Counted from the stretch's first letter, positions 1-6,705 are shown. The stretch: DNA of 7,670 nucleotides from Pedobacter sp. (GCA_030149995.1 JASLGV010000420.1:1-7670); one strand, 5' to 3'. The notes: generated by a model from the sequence alone, not told the origin. A program made the numbers and translations.

Positions 1-17
1 TTGGCATAAGAGTTGAA
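1..17 (+). promoter_or_regulatory. Candidate sigma-54-type (-24/-12) promoter for lon
   Basis: The first bases read TTGGCATAAGAGTTGAA. This resembles the sigma-54 consensus TGGCAC-N5-TTGCA. The GG at 3-4 and the GA at 15-16 (in place of GC) are separated by exactly ten bases, which is the required spacing. Transcription would start near 27-30, giving a leader of about 63 nt. The -12 half is imperfect (GA, not GC). The window starts at the first base of the motif, so no upstream activator site can be examined. TTG at 13-15 could alternatively be a -33 element for the primary sigma factor, but no good TAnnTTTG box follows at the right distance. Confidence 0.4.
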
Positions 18-91
18 ATACACCCAAATAAGATTAAAATAAAATTTTTACGATAAAACTGCCAGTTTGTCGTTACACACAAATTCGATAA

Positions 92-2563
92 ATGAGTAAA
101 CAAGATATATTCGACTTCAATTCTGCAATGCCTATAATTAATGAAGAAACCGAGTTTTTCCCATTAATGTCTCAGCAGGATGAAGACGATATGAACAATG
201 AGGAAACGCCAGAGGTATTGGCTATCTTACCTTTAAGAAACACTGTTTTATTTCCTGGCGTGGTTATTCCGATCACTGTTGGCAGAGATAAGTCCATTAA
301 ACTGATAAAAGAAGCTTATAAAGGCGATAAAATTATCGGGGTGGTATCTCAGCAGGACGTTTCTATTGAAGACCCTTCTTTCGATCAGCTAAACACCATA
401 GGTACAGTTGCAAGCATTATTAAACTTCTGCAAATGCCCGATGGGAATACTACCGTTATTATCCAGGGGAAAAAGCGGTTTAGCCTGATTGCTGAAGTAC
501 AGTCTGAGCCATATATCAAGGCAACGGTTAAAAAGTTTGAGGAGCAAAAGCATAAAACAGATAAGGAATTTAAGGCACTGATTGCCTCGATCCGCGAAAT
601 GTCAGCGCAAATTATACAGCTTTCTCCCAACATTCCAAGTGAGGCCAGTATAGCGCTGAAAAATATTGAGAGCAATTCTTTCCTGATTAACTTCATTTCA
701 TCCAACATGAATGCGGAGATGGCTGATAAGCAACGCATCCTGGAAATGGACAGCCTGCCGGAAAGAGCGCAGAAGGTAATGGAACTGCTCATGTCTGAGC
801 TGCAGATGCTGGAACTCAGAAACCAGATTCAATCAAAGGTACGTACCGATCTGGATAAGCAACAACGTGATTATTTTTTAAGTCAGCAGCTAAAAACCAT
901 TCAGGAAGAACTGGGTGGCAACAGTGCCGACCTGGAATTTGATGCCCTGCAGGAAAAAGCGAAAAAGAAAAAATGGGGTAAAAATGTTGCAGAGCATTTT
1001 GATAAAGAACTGGATAAGCTGGGTCGGATGAACCCTGCGGCGCCCGATTATTCCATACAGCTGAACTACCTGGAACTCATTCTGGATTTACCGTGGAGCG
1101 AATTTACCAAAGATAATTTTGACCTTAAACGTGCCCAGCGCATTTTAGATAAAGATCATTTCGGACTTGAGAAAGTTAAACAGCGTATTGTTGAATACCT
1201 GGCGGTGCTTAAGCTTAAAAAGGATATGAAAGCCCCTATTTTATGCCTGGTTGGCCCTCCGGGAGTTGGTAAAACATCGCTTGGAAAATCTATTGCCAAA
1301 GCACTTGGCCGTAATTATGTACGGATGGCACTGGGCGGCGTAAGAGATGAAGCCGAAATTAGAGGACACCGTAAAACCTATTTAGGTGCCATGCCGGGTC
1401 GTATTATATCGTCTATCAAAAAAGCAGGCGCTGATAACCCGGTTTTTGTACTGGACGAAATTGATAAGGTTGGATCCGACCACCGTGGAGATCCTTCTTC
1501 TGCCCTGCTTGAGGTACTGGATCCGGAGCAGAACAATGCATTTTACGATCATTATGTGGAAGTAGAATATGACTTATCCAATATTCTGTTTATTGCCACC
1601 GCCAATTCTCTAAGTTCTATACAACCGGCGCTTTTAGACCGGATGGAAATTATTGAGGTGAATGGCTATACCATTGAAGAGAAAATAGAAATTGCCAAAA
1701 AATATTTGTTGCCAAAACAACGCGAAAACCATGGCTTACAGACTAAAGACATCACTCTTAAACCTGCCCTGATCGAAAAAGTAATTGAAGATTATACAAG
1801 AGAATCGGGTGTGCGCGGACTGGAGAAAAAAATCGGTTCACTGGTGCGTGGTGTGGCTACCAAGCTGGCCATGGAGCAGGAATATGATCCAAATCTGAAT
1901 ACCGAAGATGTGGAGCGCATTTTAGGTGCACCTATTTTTGATAAAGACCTGTACGAAGGTAACGAAGTAGCCGGTGTGGTAACAGGTTTGGCCTGGACCA
2001 GTGTTGGCGGCGATATTCTCTTTATCGAATCGAGCTTAAGCCCTGGAAAAGGCAAACTGACACTTACCGGCAATCTGGGCGATGTAATGAAAGAATCGGC
2101 AGTAATTGCGCTTGCTTACCTGCGGGCACATGCACCTGAATTTGGCATTGAACATTCGCTGTTTGATAACTGGGATATACATGTACACGTACCGGCCGGT
2201 GCTACCCCAAAAGATGGCCCTTCGGCTGGTATAACCATGTTAACAGCACTAACTTCTGCCTTTACACAGCGCAAGGTTAAACAGCACCTGGCCATGACCG
2301 GCGAGATTACCCTGCGCGGGAAGGTATTGCCGGTGGGTGGAATTAAAGAAAAAATACTGGCCGCAAAGAGAGCCAATATTAAAGAGATTATTCTTTGCAA
2401 AAGCAACCGGAAAGATATTTTAGAAATTAAGGAAAGCTACATCAAAGACTTAAAATTCCATTATGTAACTGAAATGAGTGAAGTGATTGAACTGGCTCTT
2501 ACCAAAACCAAGGTAAAAAAGCCTTTGGACTTAAGTTTTAAGCCAGCAACCATTGTAAACTAA
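92..2563 (+). CDS. lon: ATP-dependent endopeptidase La (Lon protease, LonA type)
   Basis: Cytoplasmic AAA+ serine protease that unfolds and degrades damaged and short-lived regulatory proteins. At 823 residues it is complete and slightly longer than E. coli Lon. An acidic N-terminal extension (about 1-40) precedes the substrate-binding LON domain (about 42-245, beginning with the typical [12 protein letters not shown]). A coiled-coil linker (about 245-310) follows. The AAA+ module has Walker A GPPGVGKT at 388-395, Walker B VFVLDEID at 451-458 and sensor-1 Asn in ATAN near 505. The protease domain (about 620-805) has the Ser-Lys dyad: Ser711 in PKDGPSAG and Lys754 in GGIKEK, 43 residues apart as in E. 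coli (679/722). The ATG at 92 follows an A/T-rich leader without a Shine-Dalgarno sequence, as is usual in Bacteroidota. It appears monocistronic, with its own promoter region and a strong terminator after the stop. Identification is secure. Confidence 0.98.
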   Translation: MSKQDIFDFNSAMPIINEETEFFPLMSQQDEDDMNNEETPEVLAILPLRNTVLFPGVVIPITVGRDKSIKLIKEAYKGDKIIGVVSQQDVSIEDPSFDQLNTIGTVASIIKLLQMPDGNTTVIIQGKKRFSLIAEVQSEPYIKATVKKFEEQKHKTDKEFKALIASIREMSAQIIQLSPNIPSEASIALKNIESNSFLINFISSNMNAEMADKQRILEMDSLPERAQKVMELLMSELQMLELRNQIQSKVRTDLDKQQRDYFLSQQLKTIQEELGGNSADLEFDALQEKAKKKKWGKNVAEHFDKELDKLGRMNPAAPDYSIQLNYLELILDLPWSEFTKDNFDLKRAQRILDKDHFGLEKVKQRIVEYLAVLKLKKDMKAPILCLVGPPGVGKTSLGKSIAKALGRNYVRMALGGVRDEAEIRGHRKTYLGAMPGRIISSIKKAGADNPVFVLDEIDKVGSDHRGDPSSALLEVLDPEQNNAFYDHYVEVEYDLSNILFIATANSLSSIQPALLDRMEIIEVNGYTIEEKIEIAKKYLLPKQRENHGLQTKDITLKPALIEKVIEDYTRESGVRGLEKKIGSLVRGVATKLAMEQEYDPNLNTEDVERILGAPIFDKDLYEGNEVAGVVTGLAWTSVGGDILFIESSLSPGKGKLTLTGNLGDVMKESAVIALAYLRAHAPEFGIEHSLFDNWDIHVHVPAGATPKDGPSAGITMLTALTSAFTQRKVKQHLAMTGEITLRGKVLPVGGIKEKILAAKRANIKEIILCKSNRKDILEIKESYIKDLKFHYVTEMSEVIELALTKTKVKKPLDLSFKPATIVN

Positions 2564-2603
2564 TCTTTTAGCAAAAAGAATTAAATATTTCATTTACAAT
2601 AAA

Positions 2604-2611
2604 TACATTTA
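2604..2611 (+). promoter_or_regulatory. Possible -7 promoter box for the LpxR-like gene
   Basis: TACATTTA matches the Bacteroidota -7 consensus TAnnTTTG at seven of eight positions (last base A, not G). It lies 26 bases before the ATG at 2638. No convincing -33 TTTG is visible at the normal distance. Initiation from here would begin in the left arm of the lon terminator, so the mRNA leader would be about 20 nt and consist of terminator sequence. Weak evidence. Confidence 0.3.
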
Positions 2612-2612
2612 C

Positions 2613-2637
2613 AGCCCGGGAAATTCCGGGCTTTTTT
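2613..2637 (+). terminator. Rho-independent terminator of lon
   Basis: A perfect 7-bp inverted repeat pairs AGCCCGG (2613-2619) with CCGGGCT (2626-2632) around a short A/T loop. A run of six T (2632-2637) follows. It lies about 50 bases after the lon stop codon. The last T is immediately followed by the ATG of the next gene, so terminator and start codon abut with no gap. Confidence 0.9.
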
Positions 2638-3588
2638 ATGAAACGATCCTTAACCCTCTGCCTCCTTGTTTTGTTAACGGGTACTGCATTCAGTCAGCAG
2701 TATAAAAATGAGCTTGGCTTTAAAACAGAGAATGATGCTTATACCTCTACCACAAACGACCGTTATTACACCAATGGATTGTTTCTTTATTTCCGCCGGG
2801 CATTAAATCCGAATGAGCAGAAACCAGGCATTGAGAAAAAGATATATGAAATATCGGCAGGACAAAAAATGTACACACCTTACTCGGGAGATGTTCCCGA
2901 TCCCAAAGACCAGGATCGTCCGTTTGCCGGTTATTTATACGCAAGTGGTGCCTACAGCATTTTTTATAAAAACGAAGACGTTTTAAAAACAAGTGTTGAA
3001 ATTGGTACTGTTGGCCCCAACTCGCTTGCAAAAGGTGCACAGAAGTTCTTACATCGGACCATTGGCTTTTATACGCCTGCCGGCTGGGATTACCAGATTA
3101 AAAATGAACTGGCCATTAACCTGGCGGCCAATTATAGTAAACTCGTTATAAGAAGTAACAATGAACTGGTTGACCTGAGCGCACAGGGTTATGTAAACGC
3201 GGGCACAACATTTTCGGGTGCCGGTGTTTCGGCTTTATTCAGACTTGGCCGGCTTAATCAGCTTTTTTACAGTGGCTACCACCAGGCTGTAATTGGCGAC
3301 GGCCGCACGAAACCACTACAGGAATCTGAGTTTTTCTTCTACGCCAAACCTCAACTTAATTATGTTGCATACGATGCAACCATACAAGGCAGCATGTTTA
3401 AAAACAACAGTCCGGTAACTTTTGGAATAAAACCCGTGGTTTTTGAACAACAATTCGGGTTAAACTACAGTTCAAGACGTTTTACTGCCGATTTCAGCGC
3501 CATTTTTAAAACAAGAGAAATTAACAGCGTTGCCAAGGCACAATATTACGGAAGCCTGAGCCTGTATTATCGTTTCGGACATTCTTAA
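2638..3588 (+). CDS. Lipid A deacylase LpxR-family (DUF2219) outer-membrane protein
   Basis: 316 residues. The N-terminus is a clear signal peptide (Met-Lys-Arg, then a Leu-rich core, with cleavage likely after AFS near residue 19), so the product is exported. The mature part has the family pattern. ENDAYTSTTNDRYYTNG (31-47) matches the conserved Asn-Asp and YTNG segment. DRPFAGYLY follows at 93-101. VGPNSLAKGAQKFLHRTIG (125-143) carries the conserved His139. GWDYQIKNELAIN (149-161) also fits. In Salmonella LpxR the equivalent Asn/Asp and His residues are catalytic in removing the 3'-acyloxyacyl chain from lipid A. The rest is rich in alternating beta-strand patterns and ends in aromatic YYRFGHS, consistent with a beta-barrel. 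Membership is well supported; lipid A deacylase activity in this organism is inferred. The ATG touches the lon terminator, with no Shine-Dalgarno sequence. The gene converges on arfB, with 15 bp between stop codons. Confidence 0.85.
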   Translation: MKRSLTLCLLVLLTGTAFSQQYKNELGFKTENDAYTSTTNDRYYTNGLFLYFRRALNPNEQKPGIEKKIYEISAGQKMYTPYSGDVPDPKDQDRPFAGYLYASGAYSIFYKNEDVLKTSVEIGTVGPNSLAKGAQKFLHRTIGFYTPAGWDYQIKNELAINLAANYSKLVIRSNNELVDLSAQGYVNAGTTFSGAGVSALFRLGRLNQLFYSGYHQAVIGDGRTKPLQESEFFFYAKPQLNYVAYDATIQGSMFKNNSPVTFGIKPVVFEQQFGLNYSSRRFTADFSAIFKTREINSVAKAQYYGSLSLYYRFGHS

Positions 3589-3603
3589 AGATCAGCAAAC
3601 GAT

Positions 3604-4011
3604 TTAAAAATCCTGCATACGCCGGCCCTGCTTTTTTTCAGATTGCAGGGCTTTATTTTTAAGCCTTTTTAAAACCACCGATTTTGGAACCTTGGTTGGC
3701 TTGCGTTTTTTCTGTACCTGAAGACTGCGCTTAAGCAATTCCCGGAGTTTAACAATTGCCTTTTCCTTATTTAAAAGCTGGCTTCTGTCTTCCTGCGAAA
3801 CGATCTGGATTAAACCCATGCGATCCATCCTTCCCTCAAGCCGGGTACGCAGCAACAGTTGTTCTTCTGCATTTAAATACGTAGCATCATCCAGGTTAAA
3901 AATCAACAACACCTTGCTGGAAACCTTGTTTATATGCTGGCCTCCACTCCCACCGCTTCTGGAGGTTTTAAATGTAACAGTTTTCAGGATTTCTTCTCTG
4001 GTAGGCAACAT
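3604..4011 (-). CDS. arfB: Alternative ribosome-rescue factor ArfB (YaeJ/ICT1-type peptidyl-tRNA hydrolase)
   Basis: 135 residues, close to the 140 of E. coli ArfB. It releases nascent chains from ribosomes stalled at the 3' end of non-stop mRNAs by hydrolysing peptidyl-tRNA. The catalytic loop is visible as SGGSGGQHINKVSSKV (19-34), with GGQ at 23-25. The domain resembles release-factor domain 3 but lacks the stop-codon recognition domain. The C-terminal tail (about 93-132) is very rich in Lys/Arg, as expected for the helix inserted into the empty mRNA channel. I chose the ATG at 4011 because the frame upstream offers only TTG at 4038, and MLPTREEILK is a normal family start. A perfect Bacteroidota -7 box lies just upstream. 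It follows ferritin on the same strand after 39 bp with no terminator between them, so co-transcription is also possible. Codons 121-129 form a GC-rich hairpin that doubles as the opposite-strand terminator. Confidence 0.93.
   Translation of the reverse strand: MLPTREEILKTVTFKTSRSGGSGGQHINKVSSKVLLIFNLDDATYLNAEEQLLLRTRLEGRMDRMGLIQIVSQEDRSQLLNKEKAIVKLRELLKRSLQVQKKRKPTKVPKSVVLKRLKNKALQSEKKQGRRMQDF
3625..3660 (+). terminator. Rho-independent terminator of the LpxR-like gene, inside arfB
   Basis: On the plus strand, GCCCTGC (3625-3631) pairs perfectly with GCAGGGC (3645-3651) across a 13-base loop and is followed by TTTATTTTT (3652-3660). It is 37 bases after the stop of the LpxR-like gene. It lies wholly within the 3' coding end of arfB on the other strand. 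In the arfB direction the stem is preserved but has no U-tract after it, so it should not terminate arfB transcription. Confidence 0.75.
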
Positions 4012-4015
4012 AGAG

Positions 4016-4023
4016 CAAAAATA
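4016..4023 (-). promoter_or_regulatory. Candidate -7 promoter box for arfB
   Basis: Read on the minus strand this is TATTTTTG, an exact match to the Bacteroidota -7 consensus TAnnTTTG. Only four bases separate its final G from the arfB ATG, so a transcript made here would start at or very near the start codon and be leaderless or almost so. No good -33 TTTG is visible at about 19 bp upstream, so it may be fortuitous. Confidence 0.4.
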
Positions 4024-4050
4024 CGCAATACGGTTCAATTCCGCTGCATC

Positions 4051-4578
4051 CTATTCTGCAACATCTTTTCCTGCTGAAACTTTTTCCCTCAAACCCACAA
4101 TATCTTTATCAAGCTGATAAATACCACCGCGGTCGTTGCCCACCAGCTGAAGTTTCTCGAGCATGGTTTTGGCCATTTTCTCTTCTTCCAGTTGTTCGTC
4201 CAAATACCATTGTAAAAATTTAAAGGTGAGGTAATCCTTTTCAAGCAGGGAAAGCTCTACCAGCTCATTGATGCTTTTAGAAACCAGCAACTCGTTATCA
4301 AGAAAATCCTGAAATACTTCAATCACCTCTGTAAAGCTATTTTTCGGCATTTCGAGCGCCGATATCAGGGCATGCCCGTCGCGATCGTTTATATAATGAA
4401 TAAGCTTTAACATGTGATGCCTTTCCTCGTCGCTTTGACGGTAAAAAAATTCGGTATATCCTTCCAGTCCTGGTTGTGTTTCCAGCCAGGATGCAATACC
4501 CAAGTAAACCTGCGATGACTCGGCCTCCAGTTTAACCTGTTTATTCAGGGCCTCCAACATTCTTTCTGATAATAACAT
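4051..4578 (-). CDS. ftnA: Bacterial non-haem ferritin (iron storage)
   Basis: 175 residues, the usual length for FtnA-type ferritins, which form 24-subunit cytoplasmic shells that oxidise Fe(II) and store it as a ferric mineral. The four-helix bundle carries a complete ferroxidase centre by alignment with E. coli FtnA: Glu18 (LEAESS), Tyr25, Glu52 and His55 (DEERHHM), Glu96 (DNELL) and Gln129 (DEQLEEEK). Extra site-C acids Glu51, Glu128, Glu131 and Glu132 are also present. FKFLQWYLDEQ (119-129) is highly characteristic. The frame is open to 4680, but I chose the ATG at 4578 because MLLSERMLEALNKQ matches ferritin N-termini and the upstream 34 codons do not resemble any family sequence. No Shine-Dalgarno sequence is seen, and no Fur-type operator could be assigned. 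arfB follows 39 bp downstream. Confidence 0.95.
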   Translation of the reverse strand: MLLSERMLEALNKQVKLEAESSQVYLGIASWLETQPGLEGYTEFFYRQSDEERHHMLKLIHYINDRDGHALISALEMPKNSFTEVIEVFQDFLDNELLVSKSINELVELSLLEKDYLTFKFLQWYLDEQLEEEKMAKTMLEKLQLVGNDRGGIYQLDKDIVGLREKVSAGKDVAE

Positions 4579-4614
4579 AATATTTTGTTTAGAGTTAAAA
4601 CATAGCGGGTTACA

Positions 4615-4622
4615 CAAAGTTT
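4615..4622 (-). promoter_or_regulatory. Weak -7-like box upstream of ferritin
   Basis: On the minus strand the sequence is AAACTTTG, seven of eight to TAnnTTTG, about 36 bases before the ferritin ATG. No clear -33 element is seen at standard spacing. It is the best candidate in the region but poorly supported. Confidence 0.25.
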
Positions 4623-4688
4623 CCATACATTTCAATTTAGAATACTTCTTTATATGTGTAAAAAATTCAGCATTCTGCATCTATTTTT

Positions 4689-4696
4689 TAACTTTG
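4689..4696 (+). promoter_or_regulatory. -7 promoter box for cmk
   Basis: TAACTTTG is an exact match to the Bacteroidota -7 consensus TAnnTTTG. TTC at 4666-4668, 20 bases upstream, could stand in for the -33 TTG. Start of transcription would be about 4701-4703, giving a cmk leader of about 85 nt. The promoter is divergent from ferritin. Confidence 0.6.
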
Positions 4697-4723
4697 CTGC
4701 TGTGAAAAGCATCCGCTGATTCG

Positions 4724-4758
4724 GCCTGGGGCTGAAAGTACAGGCGGTTAAAAAGCCT
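4724..4758 (+). other. Alternative short hairpins in the cmk leader
   Basis: GCCTG (4724-4728) can pair with CAGGC (4741-4745). AGGC at 4742-4745 can instead pair with GCCT (4755-4758), which is followed by TTCTTGATTT. The two stems share a segment and exclude each other, as in attenuator-like leaders. Both stems are short (5 and 4 bp), so chance is a serious alternative. Confidence 0.2.
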
Positions 4759-4785
4759 TCTTGATTTAATAAAAACACTGTTTAA

Positions 4786-5475
4786 ATGAAAAACTTGGTT
4801 ATAGCCATTGATGGCTATTCATCGTGTGGAAAAAGTACACTGGCAAAAGCACTGGCAAAAAAATTAGGTTTCATTTATATAGACAGCGGCGCCATGTACC
4901 GGGCGGTAACCTTATATTTCTTAAGAAATCAGGTTGATATTTCAAACGATCAGGCGGTAACCGATGCTTTAAAACATATTGAGCTGAATTTCCATTCGCG
5001 CGATTACCAATCGCACATTACCTTAAATGGCGAAGAGGTTTCGGATGAAATCCGCTTAATGCCTGTTTCTGAAAATGTGAGTGAGGTTTCTGCCCATAAA
5101 ATTGTGCGCCATGAAATGGTTAAGCAGCAGCAGCGCATGGGAAAATCAAAAAACATTGTAATGGATGGCAGGGATATTGGCACCACCGTATTCCCGGATG
5201 CTCCCTTAAAACTCTTTATGACCGCCGACCCGAAAATCAGGGCTGAGCGCAGGTTTAAAGAACTTGAAAGCAAAGGAAATAACGCCACCACGCTGGAAGA
5301 GGTTTTTGAAAATCTTGCCCACCGCGATTATGCCGATACGACCCGGAAAGAAAGTCCGCTGGTACGCGCTGAAGACGCCATTATACTGGACAACACCAAT
5401 TTAACAGAAGAAGAGCAACTGCAGTTTGCCATTGAAAAGGTTCAACCTTTTTTAAATAAAACAACAGCGGGCTAA
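4786..5475 (+). CDS. cmk: Cytidylate kinase (CMP/dCMP kinase)
   Basis: 229 residues, the usual bacterial Cmk length. It transfers phosphate from ATP to CMP or dCMP, recycling pyrimidine nucleotides from RNA turnover and lipid synthesis. The P-loop is GYSSCGKST (10-18) after the first beta-strand VIAIDG. DSGAMYRAVT (33-42) is the nucleotide-binding segment typical of the family. The insert typical of long bacterial Cmk proteins spans about 65-110. VMDGRDIGTTVFPDA (125-139) contains the CMP-contacting Arg-Asp. The LID segment is RDYADTTRKESPL (180-192). The ATG at 4786 sits in an A/T-rich leader without a Shine-Dalgarno sequence. An exact -7 box lies about 90 bp upstream. cmk next to rpsA is a widely conserved arrangement; here the SH3b gene lies between them. 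Confidence 0.97.
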   Translation: MKNLVIAIDGYSSCGKSTLAKALAKKLGFIYIDSGAMYRAVTLYFLRNQVDISNDQAVTDALKHIELNFHSRDYQSHITLNGEEVSDEIRLMPVSENVSEVSAHKIVRHEMVKQQQRMGKSKNIVMDGRDIGTTVFPDAPLKLFMTADPKIRAERRFKELESKGNNATTLEEVFENLAHRDYADTTRKESPLVRAEDAIILDNTNLTEEEQLQFAIEKVQPFLNKTTAG

Positions 5476-5600
5476 CTTAATTTCAGGATAGCTGAACAGG
5501 CTATGCAATAAATATCTATTTGGGCGGTTCTTATTACAAACATATATTTCTTAACCCGGCAGCCGGATTGGCAAAACCATTTAAAAGAAATGTTGTTTCA

Positions 5601-5608
5601 TACTTTTG
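5601..5608 (+). promoter_or_regulatory. -7 promoter box for the SH3b-protein gene
   Basis: TACTTTTG is an exact match to TAnnTTTG. A poor TTTA at 5580-5583 is the only nearby -33 candidate. Transcription would start near 5613-5615, about 50 nt before the chosen ATG. The in-frame TTG at 5606 is part of this box, so it cannot be the translation start if the promoter is real. The rest of 5476-5662 shows only a weak hairpin (ATAGC/GCTAT, about 5485-5505) without a U-tract, so no good cmk terminator is seen. Confidence 0.55.
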
Positions 5609-5662
5609 AACCATTTAACCATTTGTAAAACGTGCCTGAATAATGGCACTAAAACAACTTTT

Positions 5663-6382
5663 ATGATAAACAGATTCGTTTTGTTCATTGCTTTATTTTT
5701 ATGTGTATTTAATTTAAAAGCACAGGATATTTACCGGGTTAAAGCCGATAAATTAAATGTGCGGGCAAGTAACGATCCGAAAAGTAAGATCATTGGTTTT
5801 ATTCGCCAGGATGAAAATGTAGTGGTACTGGACTCGACCGATAAACAACATTTTAAGGTTAAGGTAACCAATGCCGAAGGTTGGGTAAACAGCGAGTTCT
5901 TAAGCCGTGTTTCAGCGCCGCCTAAACCAGTCCAGGCAAAAAGTACGGTCTCGGTTGAAGCCCCAAAAATAACACAAGACTACTCAAATGTGATTTTCTT
6001 TGCCATTGTAGCAACGCTAATGGGCATTATTTTATTTCTTATTTTTAAATATTCGAACCAAAATAAAGTTGTTATCCTCCTCTCTTCTGTCGTGGTACTC
6101 GTAGTAGCCTATTTTTGTTTCATCACCTTTATACAGAAAAAGAATATAAGCGGTACTTTTACAAGTGACAGCGACACACAGTATCAATCTTTTGATTTCG
6201 GCAAAAATGATTCGGTTGCAGTAAAAGATGCATATGCCGATTCTACTTTTACAACGAAATATGTTGTTGAAGGTGATATGATTAAACTATACGATCAGCA
6301 AAACCTGATCCTGCTTTTAATCCGCGATGAGCATACTTTAACAGGCGAAGGCTTTACAAAAGGCGTTTTTACTAAAAAATAG
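5663..6382 (+). CDS. Exported SH3b-domain protein with two membrane segments, unknown role
   Basis: 239 residues from the ATG at 5663; an upstream TTG at 5606 falls inside the promoter box and was not used. MINRFVLFIALFLCVFNLKA (1-20) looks like a signal peptide cleaved before Gln21. Residues about 22-83 form a bacterial SH3 (SH3b) domain: YRVKADKLNVRAS, a central beta-rich part, and GWVNSEFL at 73-80. Such domains often bind peptidoglycan or mediate contacts in the envelope. A Pro/Lys linker (84-108) leads to two hydrophobic helices (about 110-128 and 136-157) separated by a short polar loop. The C-terminal part (about 162-239) is polar and beta-rich, with SGTFTSDSDTQYQSFDFG and a repeated Thr/Gly pattern, and resembles small lipocalin-like or DUF-type modules; I cannot name it. 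If the helices span the membrane as a hairpin, SH3b and C-terminal domains lie on the same, periplasmic side. Function unknown. Confidence 0.8.
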   Translation: MINRFVLFIALFLCVFNLKAQDIYRVKADKLNVRASNDPKSKIIGFIRQDENVVVLDSTDKQHFKVKVTNAEGWVNSEFLSRVSAPPKPVQAKSTVSVEAPKITQDYSNVIFFAIVATLMGIILFLIFKYSNQNKVVILLSSVVVLVVAYFCFITFIQKKNISGTFTSDSDTQYQSFDFGKNDSVAVKDAYADSTFTTKYVVEGDMIKLYDQQNLILLLIRDEHTLTGEGFTKGVFTKK

Positions 6383-6419
6383 CTTGTAAATGGTGCGGGT
6401 AATGCTTTTTAATGTATTA

Positions 6420-6550
6420 CAACATACATCCTCCCTTTAGTTCTAAAGGCATACTTTGTTTCTAAACCCGGTAGAGCGGAATTAGCCCGCAGCGCAGCGA
6501 GGACTATAAGCGATAACGGGACTGCTGTTACCGAAGAATTACGGCCCACT
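6420..6550. repeat. Putative dispersed intergenic structured repeat
   Basis: Within the 368-bp gene-free stretch 6383-6750, this part stands out. It begins with a palindrome (6434-6449), then a T-rich piece, then a GC-rich block (6467-6547) flanked by AT-rich DNA. The block contains GCCCGCAGCGCAGCGAGGAC at 6485-6504 and CGATAACGGGACTGCTG at 6511-6527. Possible pairings include CCCG (6486-6489) or CCCG (6467-6470) with CGGG (6517-6520), CGGTA (6469-6473) with TACCG (6529-6533), and GCGG (6476-6479) with CCGC (6487-6490). It holds no convincing reading frame. The order resembles recurring intergenic elements I associate with Pedobacter-like genomes; that is unverified recollection. Only one copy is in the window. 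Confidence 0.4.
6434..6449 (+). terminator. Perfect inverted repeat after the SH3b gene, possible weak terminator
   Basis: CCTTTAG (6434-6440) and CTAAAGG (6443-6449) are perfect complements with a 2-base centre; as RNA this would fold as a 5- to 6-bp stem. It lies 52 bases after the SH3b stop. The following CATACTTTGTTTCT is T-rich but interrupted, so termination is uncertain. It may instead be the first arm of the intergenic repeat. Confidence 0.4.
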
Positions 6551-6705
6551 CATTTTCAACACCTTAACTTATTAAAACCATTTTCCTTTAAAACAGGCGG
6601 AACCGGGTGGTGAAATAAATTTGGTAGTGTGAATGTAAAAATCTTAATAGGCTAAAAATCAGCAATATTTATTAAAAAAATCTTTTCTATAAATAAAATT
6701 ATTTT

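Noticed and set aside
385..792. 135-codon minus-strand frame inside lon
   Set aside because: Antisense shadow of the conserved LON N-terminal domain; the hydrophobic Ser/Ile-rich composition is a by-product of the coding strand. The minus-strand frames at 1792-2073 and 2116-2406 are rejected for the same reason.
4012..4038. 9-residue extension of ArfB from a TTG start
   Set aside because: TTG starts are uncommon here, and the ATG at 4011 gives the normal ArfB N-terminus.
3818..4117. 99-codon plus-strand frame across arfB and the end of ferritin
   Set aside because: It is antisense to two well-supported genes, has low-complexity Ser/Leu composition, no recognisable domain and no promoter.
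4579..4680. N-terminal extension of ferritin by 34 residues in the same frame
   Set aside because: The extra residues (Cys- and Lys-rich) match no ferritin N-terminus and no signal peptide; the ATG at 4578 gives the normal family start and length.
5485..5505. Terminator for cmk
   Set aside because: The ATAGC/GCTAT pairing is short, interrupted and not followed by a T-run, so it was not called.
5606..5662. 19-residue extension of the SH3b protein from a TTG start
   Set aside because: The TTG lies within an exact -7 promoter box, and the extension would bury a clear signal peptide that begins at the ATG at 5663.
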